From Hygrophila difformis (taxonomy: Eukaryota; Streptophyta; Magnoliopsida; Lamiales; Acanthaceae), in assembly GCA_030278955.1 (NCBI GenBank), contig JAOANR010000001.1, positions 41,938,890 to 42,002,889 on the forward strand: a DNA stretch of 64,000 nt. The letters run 5' to 3'. Shown piece after piece: positions 32,334 through 44,792 of the stretch; position 1 is the stretch's first letter, and each line of letters opens with the position of its first letter. The notes beneath the pieces are model-generated. The model did not search any database and was not told the DNA's origin. It was given only the letters and a program-made list of their open reading frames with translations. The position numbers and the translations under genes were made by a program.

Positions 32334-33027
32334 AAGGGAAGAGAATCAAGGAGAGGTGCCATCAAAGGAAATAAATCAGGACGATGCACTACCAAGAGAA
32401 AGAATCAAGGGAAGCGTCCAATGGCATGAGGGAACCATAGGGCGGGACATCTCCAACACACTTCGAAAGAAGCCGCATTTACTTGTCTTATTTTTCTGCA
32501 ATTTTTACTGATTTCTGTTTCTTTCAATTCTTTTACTGCTTTCTTTTGATTCCTATACTTCACTTTTCTATTTTCCTGTAATCTTTCCCCAAGTTAATCA
32601 ATAAAAGAGAGATTATATTTCTCCAAGATTTTCACTGTTAACAAGCACGCAATCCAATGTACATTTTCAACTATTAATAATTATGTTCGGTACAAATAAA
32701 AATCTTAAAAGTTTCATATTTAAAAATTACAAGACAAGACGAATCTAACAAGATATTACTTTGCTATATTTTAACTTATAACTATAGTAAAACTTTAATA
32801 AAACTTTAAATCAAAATGTGAGTGAATAATGCATAAAACCCCATTGGGGGTAAAAAAAAAATAAATAAAATAAAATAAAAAAAATAAACGGAGGGAGTAT
32901 ATTGATAAAATTCTCACACTTGTGGAACTAGTGAAAAATAAATTAAAAAATTACTATTATTTATTATTTCAAAAAACACACTCATTGGTTCATGCAACTT
33001 GTTAAATATTGTGATCCACTGGACAAA
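32334..33027. other. AT-rich intergenic DNA
   Basis: No gene seen. AAACGGAGGGAGTA at about 32886-32899 is the right-end motif of a Stowaway/mariner-type MITE whose left end I could not find. Confidence 0.5.
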
Positions 33028-34480
33028 CAAAAGGAAATTCCTTCCAAGTTAATTAATACAGTACTACTACAACTTCACGTTACACAAGAAGCAAAAGGAA
33101 TAACACGATGAGATGCTTGAAGTAGCCTAATTCATTGAATTGTTTAAACTTACCCCCAAGTGAGAGTCAAAAAGGCCTAATGGGTTTATATTAATTTCAT
33201 TTCAACACACCATTACTACTAATTAAGGAGGTGCAGGAAAGATATGCACATCTATTACAACATTAATTGTTGGGCTTGTTTCTAATGAGTTCAAATGCAC
33301 AAACATCCTTCATCTTAAGCTTATTTCCCATATAGAACTCATGCCACCCCGTCCTGAATGTGCATCTCGATAGACCCATTTTTTGACGATACAGCTTCAC
33401 CGGCCATTCTCTTCTACTTGCATCTCTCAGAATCACACTTTTCTTTTCCCCCATATCATTCAACCTCCAAAACTTGCTCGGAATATTCTGAATAAACAAA
33501 GATCATTCAAACAAGAAGAACATACTTATAATTTATCTTTGATGGGCTAGCATTGAATTGTATTTAGAGGATGAAGTAATTAGGCTCTCACCACAGGGGA
33601 TGTCTTTTTCGCATGATAAGGCTGCATTGTGAGTATGAAAAAGGGCTTTTTGCTTTTGAATGATGTCCCTTCTCATGATCTGTTTCTGAAAATATATTAT
33701 AGGGTGGAATTAAACCAAATACTATGTTTTTATATATGAATGTTTTCATGTTATATCGATAACTATTGAAACAAAGATTTACTCTTCTTGGATGCATTTT
33801 TGGGGTCTTTCTTTAGGGCATCCAAAATGTAGCATTTCTCACAGGCACTTGCGTCGAACACAAAAGCATTGAAACGAAAGTTGCCAGTGAGTTCAAACAC
33901 TACAAAATCCCCAATGTTCAACCCATGGGCGTGTACAAAATCAGGCCATCCATCTTTGAAGCAGATTAACCCTAATTCTGGGTTTCTGCACATTTCCATT
34001 TTCCATCTTCCATTAAGGGTTTTGACAACTGCCTCAACTGATGATCTCTCAACTTTGAGCTTCTTGGAAAGTGCTGCTGGCAGATTCTGATTCCAACTTC
34101 CAAGTAAGGATGAGTAGTAAAAAAGCTTTAAGAATACAATGCACAGTTCTGTATAATAAGAACATTGATGTTAACTTTGTTGTTCTATGTACTCACCAGT
34201 GTTTGATGGAAATCAGGCATCATAACGTTGAAGAAGCGTTCTCTTCCTGTTATTTGGACCTCCATTTTCAGCTCCAAAGATACCAAATAACCAAAAGCAC
34301 CGCTAAAGATGGACGTTCCATCGCTATTTTAAAGATAAAAACGGAAAAATTCTAAAAGCAGCATTGATCTGTTTGTTTTGTGTAAGACCTATGTATCCAA
34401 AGCTAGCTAGCTATTAGTAGTAGTAGTAATTATTACAGCCCGCAATCATCAAACTGATACGGCGACAGAAGATTTCGAAT
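33028..34480. repeat. Segmental duplicate, copy 2 (contains the decayed B3 gene)
   Basis: Direct-orientation partner of 28615-30010, similar through 3' flank, exons, introns and promoter. Upstream similarity fades near 34480 at GGCGACAGAAGAT, which resembles GGCAGAAGATCACGAG near 30001. Confidence 0.8.
33223..34265 (-). pseudogene. Second REM-like B3 gene copy, decaying
   Basis: The exon layout parallels the first copy: 34265-34197, 34086-33783, a third exon ending at 33592, and a fourth starting at about 33493. Exons 1 and 2 are open (MEVQITGRERFFNVMMPDF; GWPDFVHAHGLNIGDFVVFEL). At the start of exon 3 a 10-nt deletion relative to the first copy shifts the frame, unless a cryptic acceptor a few bases downstream is used. 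Near 33262 a 4-nt insertion (TTAA) brings in an early stop that removes about the last 12-14 residues, the final strand of the second B3. The TATA-like site of copy 1 is altered to CATCTTTAG. Amino-acid similarity is otherwise high, so decay is recent, or a shortened first-B3 protein (ending KSKSLFQ) is still made. Confidence 0.82.
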
Positions 34481-34543
34481 ATGTTGGGATTGATATCAAA
34501 ATTTCTGTAAATTTGCAATCATTCTAGAGGTCTCATTTGTAAA

Positions 34544-34815
34544 TACTTCCCTCTGTTATTTAATAGATGTCGTTTTAGCAAAAATCACACATACTAAGTA
34601 ATGTCATTATTATTGGTTAGTTTTTCACTTTTACCCATACTCTATAAAAAAAAGTCAAATTGAAATAAAGAGAGATTGCACAATATTCTATGAGTAATAT
34701 TTAAGAAAGAATAAGAGTAATAATGGAAAAATATGATATAAATATGAAAAATGACAACTATTTTGAAACATTTTTTTGTTTCTAAAAAGGCAACTAAAAA
34801 GGAACAGAGGGAGTA
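34544..34815. mobile_element. Stowaway-like (Tc1/mariner) MITE
   Basis: The left end TACTTCCCTCTGTTA and the inverse of the right end TACTCCCTCTGTTCC are the familiar 'CTCCCTCTGT' inverted ends with TA at the borders. The interior of about 270 bp is AT-rich. A second such left end (TACTCCTTCCGTCTCATTTC) begins at 34864 without a recognisable partner. Confidence 0.75.
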
Positions 34816-35956
34816 ACTCATACTACTTCCTCCGTTTACCTTCATCGTTTTCGTACAATTCAATACTCCTTCCGTCTCATTTCAAATGTCTCATTTTCGT
34901 ATAATATAACTAATGTTTATGCGGATAATTATTGAAGGAATTATTTATAATTTCATTTAAAGTTAATCAATCATTGATGGGGTTATTTTATACTATTTTT
35001 TATATCTTTTTGGGATTGTTGACTAAAAATCATTTTGAAGATCCTTATATAATTCTAATATATATGAATAAATTAATTAATAAATCATACTAATATAGAA
35101 TGGTTTATTTTTTTAAAATAAATACATATTCTAGAATTTAGTTTTCATTTTATAATTTAATATTGTGTTTCCAAAATATTCTTCATTGATCAATTAAAAA
35201 ATCCATTGATTTTTCTTCCCGATTTTCTTCCCAATTCAAAGGTAATCTTATCCGATAAATCCTCCACATTAATTAAAGTAATCACTTGAATTAATAAAAA
35301 TATAGGAAGATCCTTATATAATTGTAGAAGATCCTTATATAATTCTAATAGATATGTATAAATTAATTAATAAATCATACTATAGAATGGTTTATTTTTA
35401 AAAAAAATACATATTCTAATATTTAGTTTCTATTTTATAGTTTAATATGTGTTTTTAAAATACGGATAAATTTATATAGAAAGATTTAGTTGCCAATACA
35501 AATAAAAATCATTTGATAGATTAAACAAATTATAATAAGATTGATATCGAATTGTAATAAATATGTATAAATTAATAAATTATACTAATGATATTAAAAT
35601 GTTATATATAGAAGGGATTTCTGGGAGGAAAATTAGACATAAGAGATTTTCATTTAATGTCAATCAATTATTGGAGGGATTAATTGAGAATATAATTAAT
35701 TTACCATTTTGGGATTAGTGAGTAGAAATTGAGAATAGCTAAATAAAATTAATTATCGATATGGGATAATTTATGTATATCCATTGATTAATTGAGAATA
35801 TAAATAATTTACCTTTTTGGAATTATTGTCTTAAAATTAGGGATTAATTATAATCACTGAGAATAGAATTATATTCCCCGTTTGAGATTAAAATCATCTC
35901 ATTTAATGTTAATGAATTATTAAATATAATCAATTATCGGATAAGATTATTGGTGT
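34816..35956. other. AT-rich intergenic DNA with repeat copies
   Basis: No gene. It holds a copy of an AT-rich repeat (34903-35107) and an internal near-duplicate of its right part (about 35285-35440, shared 'GATCCTTATATAATTCTAATA' type blocks). Confidence 0.55.
34903..35107. repeat. AT-rich dispersed repeat, copy left of the Tat element
   Basis: AATATAACTAATGTTTATGC to AATATAGAATGGTTTA matches 49013-49247 in direct orientation with moderate divergence (shared GATAATTATTGAA.GAATTATT, ATCAATCATTGATGGGGTTA, TATCTTTTTGGGATT). Class unknown. Confidence 0.7.
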
Positions 35957-35961
35957 GTAAG

Positions 35962-36632
35962 TATTGGGGCCACAAGAAGTAGTGGGCCGAGAAAAGGAAA
36001 TTGGGCCATACAACATGGGCCAAAGAAGAGTTTTAAAAAGTGGGCTTAAAATTGATTGGGCCGAAAGTTAAAGGAGAACGATCCAAGACGAAGAGTCCGA
36101 ATAGAGGAGTATTCCAAAGACAAGAAATTTCGGCCGAAATTAAGCCAGAACAGCCGATTATGGGAGACGAGAATCGGTTCAAAGGAATCGGCCGGAGAGC
36201 GGTTACCAAAGCTCCGGCTATAAATAGGGAATGCCATGCACAAAATCAGGAGAGACCAATCCAACCCCAAAATTCCTTTATCAAATTTAATTCTTTGTAT
36301 CTTTACTGCTTTCTTTACAGCTTTCCTTTACAGTTTTTCCTAGACTCTAGCTTAGCTTGTAGCGGTTACTTTCCAAGTCCATCGTTGTTTCTCAACAACC
36401 GGTAGTTTGGTTCCATTTTTCCGGTGAATTCGTCGTTGTTCCTTAACAACTAGTAGATTCTCCAATTGTATCCAGTTTGCCATTATAATTCCGGTGAATA
36501 TTCAGTCAAGTTTGGGCGTAATTAGTCAAGTTTGGGCACATTATTGTAAATCCGGACCCATAATCGGTTTGATCCTTTTCCGATAGCCTCCCTTGAGGAG
36601 AAAAAGGTCCTTGGCTCAGAGCCAGCCAAATA
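35962..36632 (+). repeat. 5' LTR of the Tat element
   Basis: Starts TATTGGGGCC (the other LTR starts AGTTGGGGCC, so TGTTGGGG is the likely original) and ends CCAAATA (the other LTR ends CCAAACA). TATAAATA at 36219-36226 is the probable TATA box. Confidence 0.92.
36219..36226 (+). promoter_or_regulatory. TATA box of the 5' LTR
   Basis: CGGCTATAAATAGGGA is a canonical plant TATA box and is conserved in the 3' LTR at 48210-48217. Confidence 0.65.
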
Positions 36633-36633
36633 G

Positions 36634-36651
36634 TGGCACGCCCAGTGGGAC
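36634..36651 (+). promoter_or_regulatory. Candidate primer binding site of the Tat element
   Basis: TGGCACGCCCAGTGGGAC lies one base after the LTR, the expected place for a PBS. I do not assign the tRNA. Confidence 0.55.
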
Positions 36652-36656
36652 ACAAA

Positions 36657-39600
36657 ATGGCATTCGAAACACAGGCAACTCCAGCGGTTAACACGGTGGC
36701 AAGGACTGATTTGCCGCCGATTCAGGAAGAGCGCACAGCAGAACCGGGTGAATTCCCCCCAGGGTTCCCTGGACCATCTCACTTCCACAATCAGGAGTTT
36801 CCGCACGACGATCTAACCCCGCGGTTCCATGATCATGTCCAATTTATGGTAGAAGCGGCGGTTACTAATTCGGTTCGGCAAATAGAAGGCAATATTCTGG
36901 CAGCAATGCTAGCAATGTTTAGAGCGAGTTAGCTAGGAATATGTATCCGATGGGAACGCAGAATGCACAGATGGCGCAAAATCCGCCTCCTGCGATGCAA
37001 AATCCTCATAATTTTCAACAGCAGGCCTATCGGCCGCTAGGAGGGCAGGGACCACGGCCCTTCGTCCCTCCGCAACAGAGATACAATCAGCAGCAGAATC
37101 AACCGCCTCAGCCAGTAGTGCAACCACCTGCTCCAGTGGTACAACAACCATATCTACCACAGCAGTCGAATCCGCCACAACTGGTTGACAGAGAACTTAT
37201 TGCTGAGATCATTCGTACGCAATTTGGAAATCTCATCGGCCAGGAGAATAGGCCGATGTATAAGAAGCCTTATCCTGACTACATAGAAGAGCAGTATCCA
37301 CTGCCTAGAGGAGTGAAGGTTCCTGATTTCAATACGTTCTCAGGAGAGGTCGGCCGATCTACGATAGAGCATATTGGCATATTTACAGCTCAATGCACCA
37401 GAATAGCGCAAAATGATTTTCATAAGTTGATATTGTTCAGCTTATCGCTCACTGGTCCAGCATTCGAGTGGTATATTAATTTGCCAGCAGGATCGGTTAA
37501 CACCTGGGCCAAAATGGAGCGGTTATTTCATGACCGATTCTACAACACCAGTCCTAAAGTATCAGTGGTTGATCTAACATCAACCAAACAGAAGGCGGCG
37601 GAATCAGTCACTGAGTTCATCGAGAGATTCTATGCCGTTAAAGCTCAAATGAAGACAATGCTGCCGGAGCACGAATATATCCAAATCATGAAGCAGAATT
37701 TGAAGTTCGCCATCAAAGACAGGTTGATGGTCACAAGACCTAGAACTGTGGCCGAGTTAACGACCGAAGCCATAAGAATGGAGACTTATTTGGCGGAACA
37801 AGCGGCTTTTAAATCGAGTCGAAGTCAAAGTGGTAGATCACAGCCTATCCAGTCGGCCGCATCGTTTGTAGAATCTCTGGATAGGTGTGAGATTGAGGAG
37901 GAGTACAATACGGATGATATTCCTGCTTTAGCCGAAGTAGCAAGGGCCGAATTGGTAATAAAGAAGCGAATGACTTGTCATGCGCTTCGGCCGGTCAGAA
38001 GCAAGGCGAAAGAGGGAGAATTCAGGGATGAATCTCAAAGGTTTTATCCTTTCGACCTATCTCAGATGGACGAAATATTTGACTATTGCCAGAAGAATGG
38101 ATTATTGGAGTTCAAAGGAAATCATCTGCAGCCAACCAAAGAGCAACTGGAAGCCGGGTGGTGCAGATTTCACGGATCGGCTACTCATTCTACGGCGGTC
38201 TGTAGACATTTCCGAAAATTGATCCAGAAGCATGTGGATGATGGGAAGTTAAAATTCCCAGACAGACTCATGGCAATTGATAAGAATCCATTTCCTGCCG
38301 TGAACATAGTAATGGTACACCCCGATCAGAACAGGTCTATACATGATCGTTTGGGGGACCAACCATCCTCCAGTAAAAGTTATGTGCACGATCGGCTAGG
38401 AAGTCAGCCATCAGCCCAGAAGAAGGCAGGAGTGTGGAAACGGTTCGGGTCTCCACAGACGGGGAAAGAGAAGATTTCAGATGTTTTTGACCGATTGGGA
38501 GATTATGAAGTGAAAGAATGGATTAAACAATCGGACAAACCTCAGAAGACAGAATTCAAAGATGATAGTGAAAGGACAACGTTGAAGATCATAACAAATG
38601 GATGGGATTCAGAAATGAAATTGACAGTTGATAAACGAAACGGAAGGACTGTGATTCAGATCACAGTTCCCGAAGATGTCGTGTCCCCGGAAATGAAGAA
38701 GCTTAGAAGGCCACCAGCGAATACTCAGGTAGGCCGATGGGTCCAAAATTCCCCGGAAACAAGGCATTTCGGCCAACGACGATTTGAGAACTCAGCCTGG
38801 AGGGCAGAGGAGAAAAAGACTCCGAAAGGAAAGGGATCGTATCGTACTTTTAAGCGAAGAATGCAACGGCTTAAAGCAGCCGCTGCATATGAGGAAGAAA
38901 AGTACGAAATGATGCATATGGAAGGAGATTTCCCATACAATTGTTCTTCATCTGAAGGAAGGATCCTTGATAAAGTATTTTTGGCCCGACTGAAATCAGC
39001 TGAAGGGAAGGAAGAAAAGAAGCCGAACGAAGGACAAGATCGGCTGAAAAATAAAACTGAATTTCGGCCGAAAGCAATCCAGCTAAAAGCCGATAATCAG
39101 CAGCCGAAATTAAAAGGGGAGTGGAAGCCTAGGCCAGTCCGAACTAAGGAATGGAAGCCAAAGACAAGTATCGTCCCAAGTGGTGACACACTTTCGATCG
39201 GACAGTTCAAGTTTGACTTTGGGTCTAGTGCTAATATGATAGGGATGACCACAGCAACCGATGAAGAATACTGGTCTGATTCTGAACCAGTAGTGGTCTT
39301 TTGTCAGAAGCAAGGAGAATATTTTGGCGAAGAAGAACCCATTGTGGACTTCTGTTTCGCCAAACTCGATGCACTTCGGCCTGAGGCCGAAGCAGAGAAA
39401 ACTATGGAAGAAGGGTATGAGGCATTTGTCCCCGAAGCTCAGCCAAGCACGATCTTACCTCCGACTGCAAAGATGTCTCAGCATGTGAGGCCCTTGTATG
39501 TCAAAGGCTGGGTCAACGGGAGACCACTCAGGAGAATGTTTATTGATGGTGGAGCAACCGTCAACATTATGCCGTTATCCACATTGTCAAAGATAGGCCG

Positions 39601-40075
39601 CTCAAAGGACGATTTATTGCCCACAAGAATGAAAGTATTAAGTTTTGTGAGAGCACAAACGGCGGCCGAATGATGTATTTTGGTGGATGTAACAGTCGGA
39701 ACGATTTCAATTCCGACGATGTTCTTTGTAGTGGATGCAGAGGTCCCGTATGCGGCCCTATTAGGCCGATGCTGGATTCATACAGCTAGGTGTTTGCCAT
39801 CAACACTGCACCAGAAGATATGGTTTTGGAAAAAGGATGGCACAGTCGAAGAAGTGGATGGTGATCAACCTCCATTTCCAGTCAGCTCAGCCGACCGAAT
39901 TGATGCGGTGTTATATGAAGAGCCCACACAACCATTCCTAGCGGTCGGAGGGGAACGATACCCGCAGGTCGTTGAGTGCGATTGGACAGACTTAGGGTTC
40001 GAGGTCAGGTATCAGGCCGACGAACGGCCACCCGATGAAGAAAGTAGATGGTGGATGAAGAAACTAAGGAAGTAA
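36657..40075 (+). pseudogene. Gag and protease of the Tat element, broken
   Basis: ATG 36657 opens MAFETQATPAVNTVAR; a stop at 36930-36932 coincides with a frame change, after which the gag frame runs on from 36941. The retrotransposon gag core is near 37360-37790 (FHKLILFSLSLTGPAFEWY; DRFYNTSPKVSVVDL). A long basic spacer with repeated (H)DRLG.QPS motifs follows (38340-38520). The aspartic protease motif FIDGGATVNIMP lies at about 39538 and its C-terminal block (YAALLGRCWIH) at about 39750, separated by an in-frame TGA at 39671-39673. A further frame change occurs near 40050. Gag packages RNA and protease matures the polyprotein; neither could be made whole here. Confidence 0.88.
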
Positions 40076-41357
40076 TCGAGTTCGAATCGGCCGACCTCGG
40101 ACCTTCAGAAGAGAAAGCGAATTGGAGTGAACTCATGGATGCTATTCCAAATCGAACACCGGATTTCAAAGCTCAAGGTCCTTTAAAGATGATCAATGTT
40201 GGCACAGATGAGCACCCAAGGGAAATCCCGTTGAGTGCAAACCTAGATCAGCAAATGACGAGCCGATTCAAGGAGGTGTTAATTGAGTTCAAAGATTGTT
40301 TCGCATGGGACTACACAGAGATGCCAGGATTGGAACGATCGATTGTAGAACACAAATTACCAATCAAAGAAGGGTTTAGGCCGTATAAACAGCTGGCCAA
40401 GAGGGCAGCACCCGAAATTGTCCCAAAAATAAAAGAAGAAATAGAAAAGTTGTTAGCGGCTAGATTTGTTAGGCCAGCTAAGTATGTAGAGTGGTTGTCG
40501 AATATTGTTCCTGTAATAAAGAAGAATGGGAAATTGAGAGTTTGTATTGATTTCAGAAATCTTAATATAGCCACTCCCAAATATGAATATATGATGCCTA
40601 TTGTCGATTTGCTAATCGATTCGGCCGCAAAACAGGGGATGTTATCCTTTATGGATGGATATTCAGGATACAATCAAAATCTTTATGGCCGAAGAAGATG
40701 TGCATAAAACTGCATTTCGATGCCCCGGAGCTATAGGAATATACGAGTGGATAGTGATGCCATTCGGGTTAAAGAATGCAGGAGCCACATATCAAAGGGC
40801 CGTGAACTATGTCTTTCATGATCTAATAGGAGACTGCGTCGAGTCTACATTAATGATGTCATGGTCAGGTCCAAAGATATGGAAAGCCATTTGGACGATT
40901 TGCGAAGAGTATTTGCAAGAATGAGATTACATGGAGTTAAAAATGAATCCAGCCAAGTGTGCTTTTGGAGTGCAAGCAGGGAATTTTCTTGGGTTCGTGG
41001 TACACAACAAAGGTATAGAAGTCTATGCGAATAAAACAAAAGCCATCCAGGAAGCCAGGCCTCCACATGATAAGAAAAGTCTACAAAAATTCCTTGGGCA
41101 GATCGGTTTCCTGAGACAAGTTTTGGCAAATGCGGCTGGAAAAATCGAAACCATTAACCGATCTACTAAGATTGAAGAAAGAAGAGGAATTCAAATGGGG
41201 AGTCGATCAACAAAGAGCCTTTGAGCAATTGAAACAAGCTTTGATGAATCCACCAGTGTTGATCCCTCTGATTTTAGGTCGACCATTGAAACTATATATA
41301 GCAGCGGCCGAAGAGTCTATTGGAGCACTACTGGCCCAAGAAGACGATGAAGGATAA
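40048..41357 (+). pseudogene. Reverse transcriptase and RNase H of the Tat element, frameshifted
   Basis: The RT begins in one frame (PEIVPKIKEEIEKLLAARFV; LRVCIDFRNLN), shifts near 40680 (then HKTAFRCPGAIGIYEWIVMPFGLKNAGATYQ), and shifts again before the catalytic loop at about 40845, which reads YIND where the family has YIDD. Then come the RNase H connection (MNPAKCAFGV..GNFLGFVV) and the start of RNase H (ERRPLKLYIAAAEESIGALLAQ-type block), to a TAA at 41355-41357. There are at least three frame changes. The Asp-to-Asn change hits a metal-binding residue, so activity was lost even apart from the frameshifts. Confidence 0.88.
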
Positions 41358-41991
41358 GATCGGGCGATTTATTACCTAAGCCGAATACTTAGGGATGCCG
41401 AATTATGGTACTCGCCGATTCATATATTGTGTTTAAGTCTTTATCATGCATGTCAGGAGTTAGAATATTATATCCAACCAAGGCAAGTGATTGTGGTGGC
41501 TTCGGTTGATATAGTTAAAATTATGATGAACGATCCGATCAGCAGCCGAAGGATGGACAAATGGGGCATGAAGTTAAATGCGTATGATTTGAAATATCAA
41601 CCACTAAGGGCTATGAAAGGTCAAATTGTAGCCGATTTTTTGGCCGATCATGCGATACCTTCAATATCCGACGATATCAAAGACCAACTTTGGCCAAAAG
41701 AGATAGACGAAATAGGGATTGTATATCTGCATCCGTGGATAATGATGTTTGATGGTTCCAAGCCTGCCTTAGGAGTTGGGGCAGGGTTTACACTACATAC
41801 GCCGAAGGGCAAGGTATACAAGTACTTCATGCAATTACCGAATTCCTATACGAATAACCAAGCGGAGTACAAAGCGTTGATTTCGGGGTTACAACGATTG
41901 ATAGAAGAAGGAGTAAAAGCTATTATAATCAAAGGAGATTCATAAGTGGTTATTCAGCAGCTGCTAGGAGAAAAGTTCTCAGTTAATCGAA
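41358..41991 (+). pseudogene. Second (archaeal-type) RNase H of the Tat element
   Basis: After the first RNase H a further domain runs from about 41735: WIMMFDGSKPALGVGAGFTL with the first Asp, NNQAEYKALISGL with the catalytic Glu, and GDS followed by an in-frame TAA at 41943-41945. This duplicated RNase H is characteristic of Tat-lineage elements. A frame change near 41990 leads into the integrase block. Confidence 0.85.
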
Positions 41992-43411
41992 TTGTACGAA
42001 GAAGCGATTAGTTTATTGGAAGAGTTCGACGAGGTATACATTGAATATGTCCCAAGGGAAAAGAACGAGTTAGCCAATAAATTGGCTCAACATGCAGCCA
42101 GATATCGGCTAATGCCGATAGCAGGGAATGTCGAAATACATTTGGCCGAAACGGAAAAGGCCGAATGGATAAGAAAGATAGCACAAATATTGGAAGATCC
42201 ATCCGAAGCTAATCCAGCCGAAAAACGGAAGGCGATGGACTACATAATAATAGGAGGATTACTCTTCAAGCGTGCTATCGATGGAGTGCTACTCAGATGT
42301 GTCGGAGAAGAAGATGCTAAAAGAGTAATGGGAGAAGTACATGAAGGAATATGCGGCGCACATCGGGCAGGAAAGTCGATGAAGTGGAGTATCATTCGGC
42401 TAGGATATTATTGGCCGAATACGGGAACCGATTGTGAAAAATATGCCAAAGGGTGCCGTGAATGTTAAAAACATGGGCTGATTCAGAAGTTGCCGGTCGA
42501 AGAGTTACACATAATGATTAAGCCATCGCCATTTCGAGGATGGGCTATGGATATTATCGGAAAGATTCATCCTTCTTCTTAAAAAAGGCATGAGTTCGTG
42601 CTAGTGGCAACGGATTATTTCACAAAATGGGCCGAAGCTCAGGCATATGTTAGCATTTCTCAAGAAAAAGTTATTGAGTTTATTAAGAAACAATTAATCT
42701 ACAGATTCGGGATCCCACAGACGATTCTAACAGATAGGGGAACTGTATTTGTGGGAGAAAAAATCAAGGCCTTTGCAGACGAATACGGAATAAAGATCGT
42801 GCATTCGTCACCATATTATCCACAAGAGAATGGGCAAGCAGAGGCCACCAACAAGCAGCTGATAGGGATTATAAATAAGATGATTGAAGATCAGCCGAGG
42901 AAGTGGCATGAAAAGTTATCCGAAGCATTGTGGGCTTATCGAAATGCTAAGACCTCAGCCACTGGATTCACGCCTTTCGGCTGACATATGGATGGATGCA
43001 GTACTTCCAGCCGAAATAACAGTACCGACTTTAAGAACAAGCCAAGCAGATTTGATGTCGATCGAACAGTACGATCGTTTAATGAAAGATGAGTTATTGG
43101 ATATTAATTCCGATCGGGTGCAAGCATTTGAAAATTTGCAGAAAAACAAAGATATTATAGCCGATTGGTATAATAAGCGAATTTGTGTTAAGCGATTTGA
43201 AGTCGGCGATTTAGTGTGGAAAGTTATATGGCCACCCAAACAGAAGGATGGCCGATTAAGAAAGTGGAGCCCCAATTGGGAGGGGCCATTTATTTTTCAA
43301 ACGAGATTGCCGAATGGAGCATACATATTGGTAGATGAAAATGGAGAACAAATGTCGAATCCAGTAAACGCGAGATATATGAAGAAATATTATGCTTCAG
43401 TTTGGGATTAA
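41992..43411 (+). pseudogene. Integrase of the Tat element, with nonsense codons and a frameshift
   Basis: The end of the second RNase H (EYVPREKNELANKLAQHA) leads to the integrase zinc finger (H..H...CEKYAKGCREC), an in-frame TAA at 42466-42468, another near 42580, and the catalytic core (ATDYFTKWAEAQ; LTDRGTVF; PQENGQAEATNK, with D, D and E present). A frame change near 42965 moves into the C-terminal region (GDLVWKVIWPP; WEGPFIF), ending at 43411. No chromodomain is seen, as expected for the Tat lineage. Confidence 0.88.
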
Positions 43412-44792
43412 ACATCAAATGAACAGAAAGTAAATATTTTATTTCATGGACGAACATTACAAAGAGGAGCTACTTCGGCCGAAAGCGGCGTCGATAGTCC
43501 AAAGTTACAATATACAAGGGAAACGTCCTAATCTAATAAGGCAAGGAAGGGACGGAATCCAGTGGGACTGGGAACGGAGGACACCCAACATTCATTCCCA
43601 AGGCCAAATTCTTCCCGCCGGCGAGATCAGAGATGGCTGTGCTAATGAAGCCAGCTCCTCAATCAGAAAGGAAAAGAAAAGAAACAATAAGGCTTTGCTC
43701 CAGCAAGGATACCCCTCTAAGCATGCACGATAGGAGAAAAGTCCGTGGGGTATGCCCTTCGGAGCAAAAAACATGATACAGTCCCATAGACAGGCACGGT
43801 TATCATCCGACCGCCCAGGACTTTGGGACCAATATTGGTAAGGCTACGACAGGTCATATCAATATTAAGAGAAAGGATGAAGCCTGGATACGACCGTCGA
43901 AACATATGTTATGAAAAGTGTTAAGAGACCCTCTTCCGCATGAGGATGGCGATAAAAAGGTTTGCTGGACTCGTACCGCACAAAGGAAGAATTTTCGCGT
44001 CATGAATATGGATTCAAATGAAGAATCGATATGCCAAGGAGACCAAAGAGAAAAAGGAATGAAACGTATTGAGGGAATTATAACAAGCATTGCAAGGTGT
44101 TGTGGTGGCAAAAGAAAGGATGCCAATATTTATAGAATACCAAGGAGATGTCATTTATCGCAAAGATAAAAACGCAAAGAGAAAAGCATTAATCATAGAT
44201 AAGACGTTTCAGGAATCCCAATAAAGCTGCATAGAATATTGCTCTGCCAAAAAGATATCCCGGAGATTACGGGAAAAACAGATGCAGTAATTCACAAAAG
44301 ACAAACATCTGATAGTAGGCCGATCAAACATACAAGAGGGATCGGCTAAAAAAAAGAGGGAGAGAGAAAGTCAGAAGTATATCAGATGATACATCAATAG
44401 CATGGCCGAAAGAGCCATAATAACCATATCCGAATAACAACAATAATGGAAAAATCTCAATCTCCACTTAAGTCAAAAGCAATATCATCGTACGGCCGAA
44501 TTTCAGGCAGTTGCAGAGTCCAAGGCCGATTGGAATTCCTGGTATGATCGAGCTTCAGCTTCGGCCGAAATTGGAGGATCATCGGGTTGAGACAAGAGAA
44601 GATGTTCAGAAGCATCTTGAAGAATCCCAGGTTGAACATCTAAAACAGAGAAAAAAAAAGAAAAAGGAGCTCATCAAAGCAGAAGAAAGACGTAATCACC
44701 ACATATTATCCTGGTCAAAAGAGCAGATTAAATATTACCAGAGTCCTTCGGATTGTCCCTTACAGAAGAGTCAACAACAGGGTTATCGGAAA
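43412..44792. other. Spacer between pol and the antisense gene
   Basis: No conserved coding block is recognisable on either strand. Part of it may be the 3' UTR of the antisense gene. Composition is similar to the rest of the element (repeated GGCCGA). Confidence 0.5.

Noticed and set aside
42008..42202. Minus-strand frames within the Tat pol region
   Set aside because: They are shadows of the second RNase H and integrase frames.
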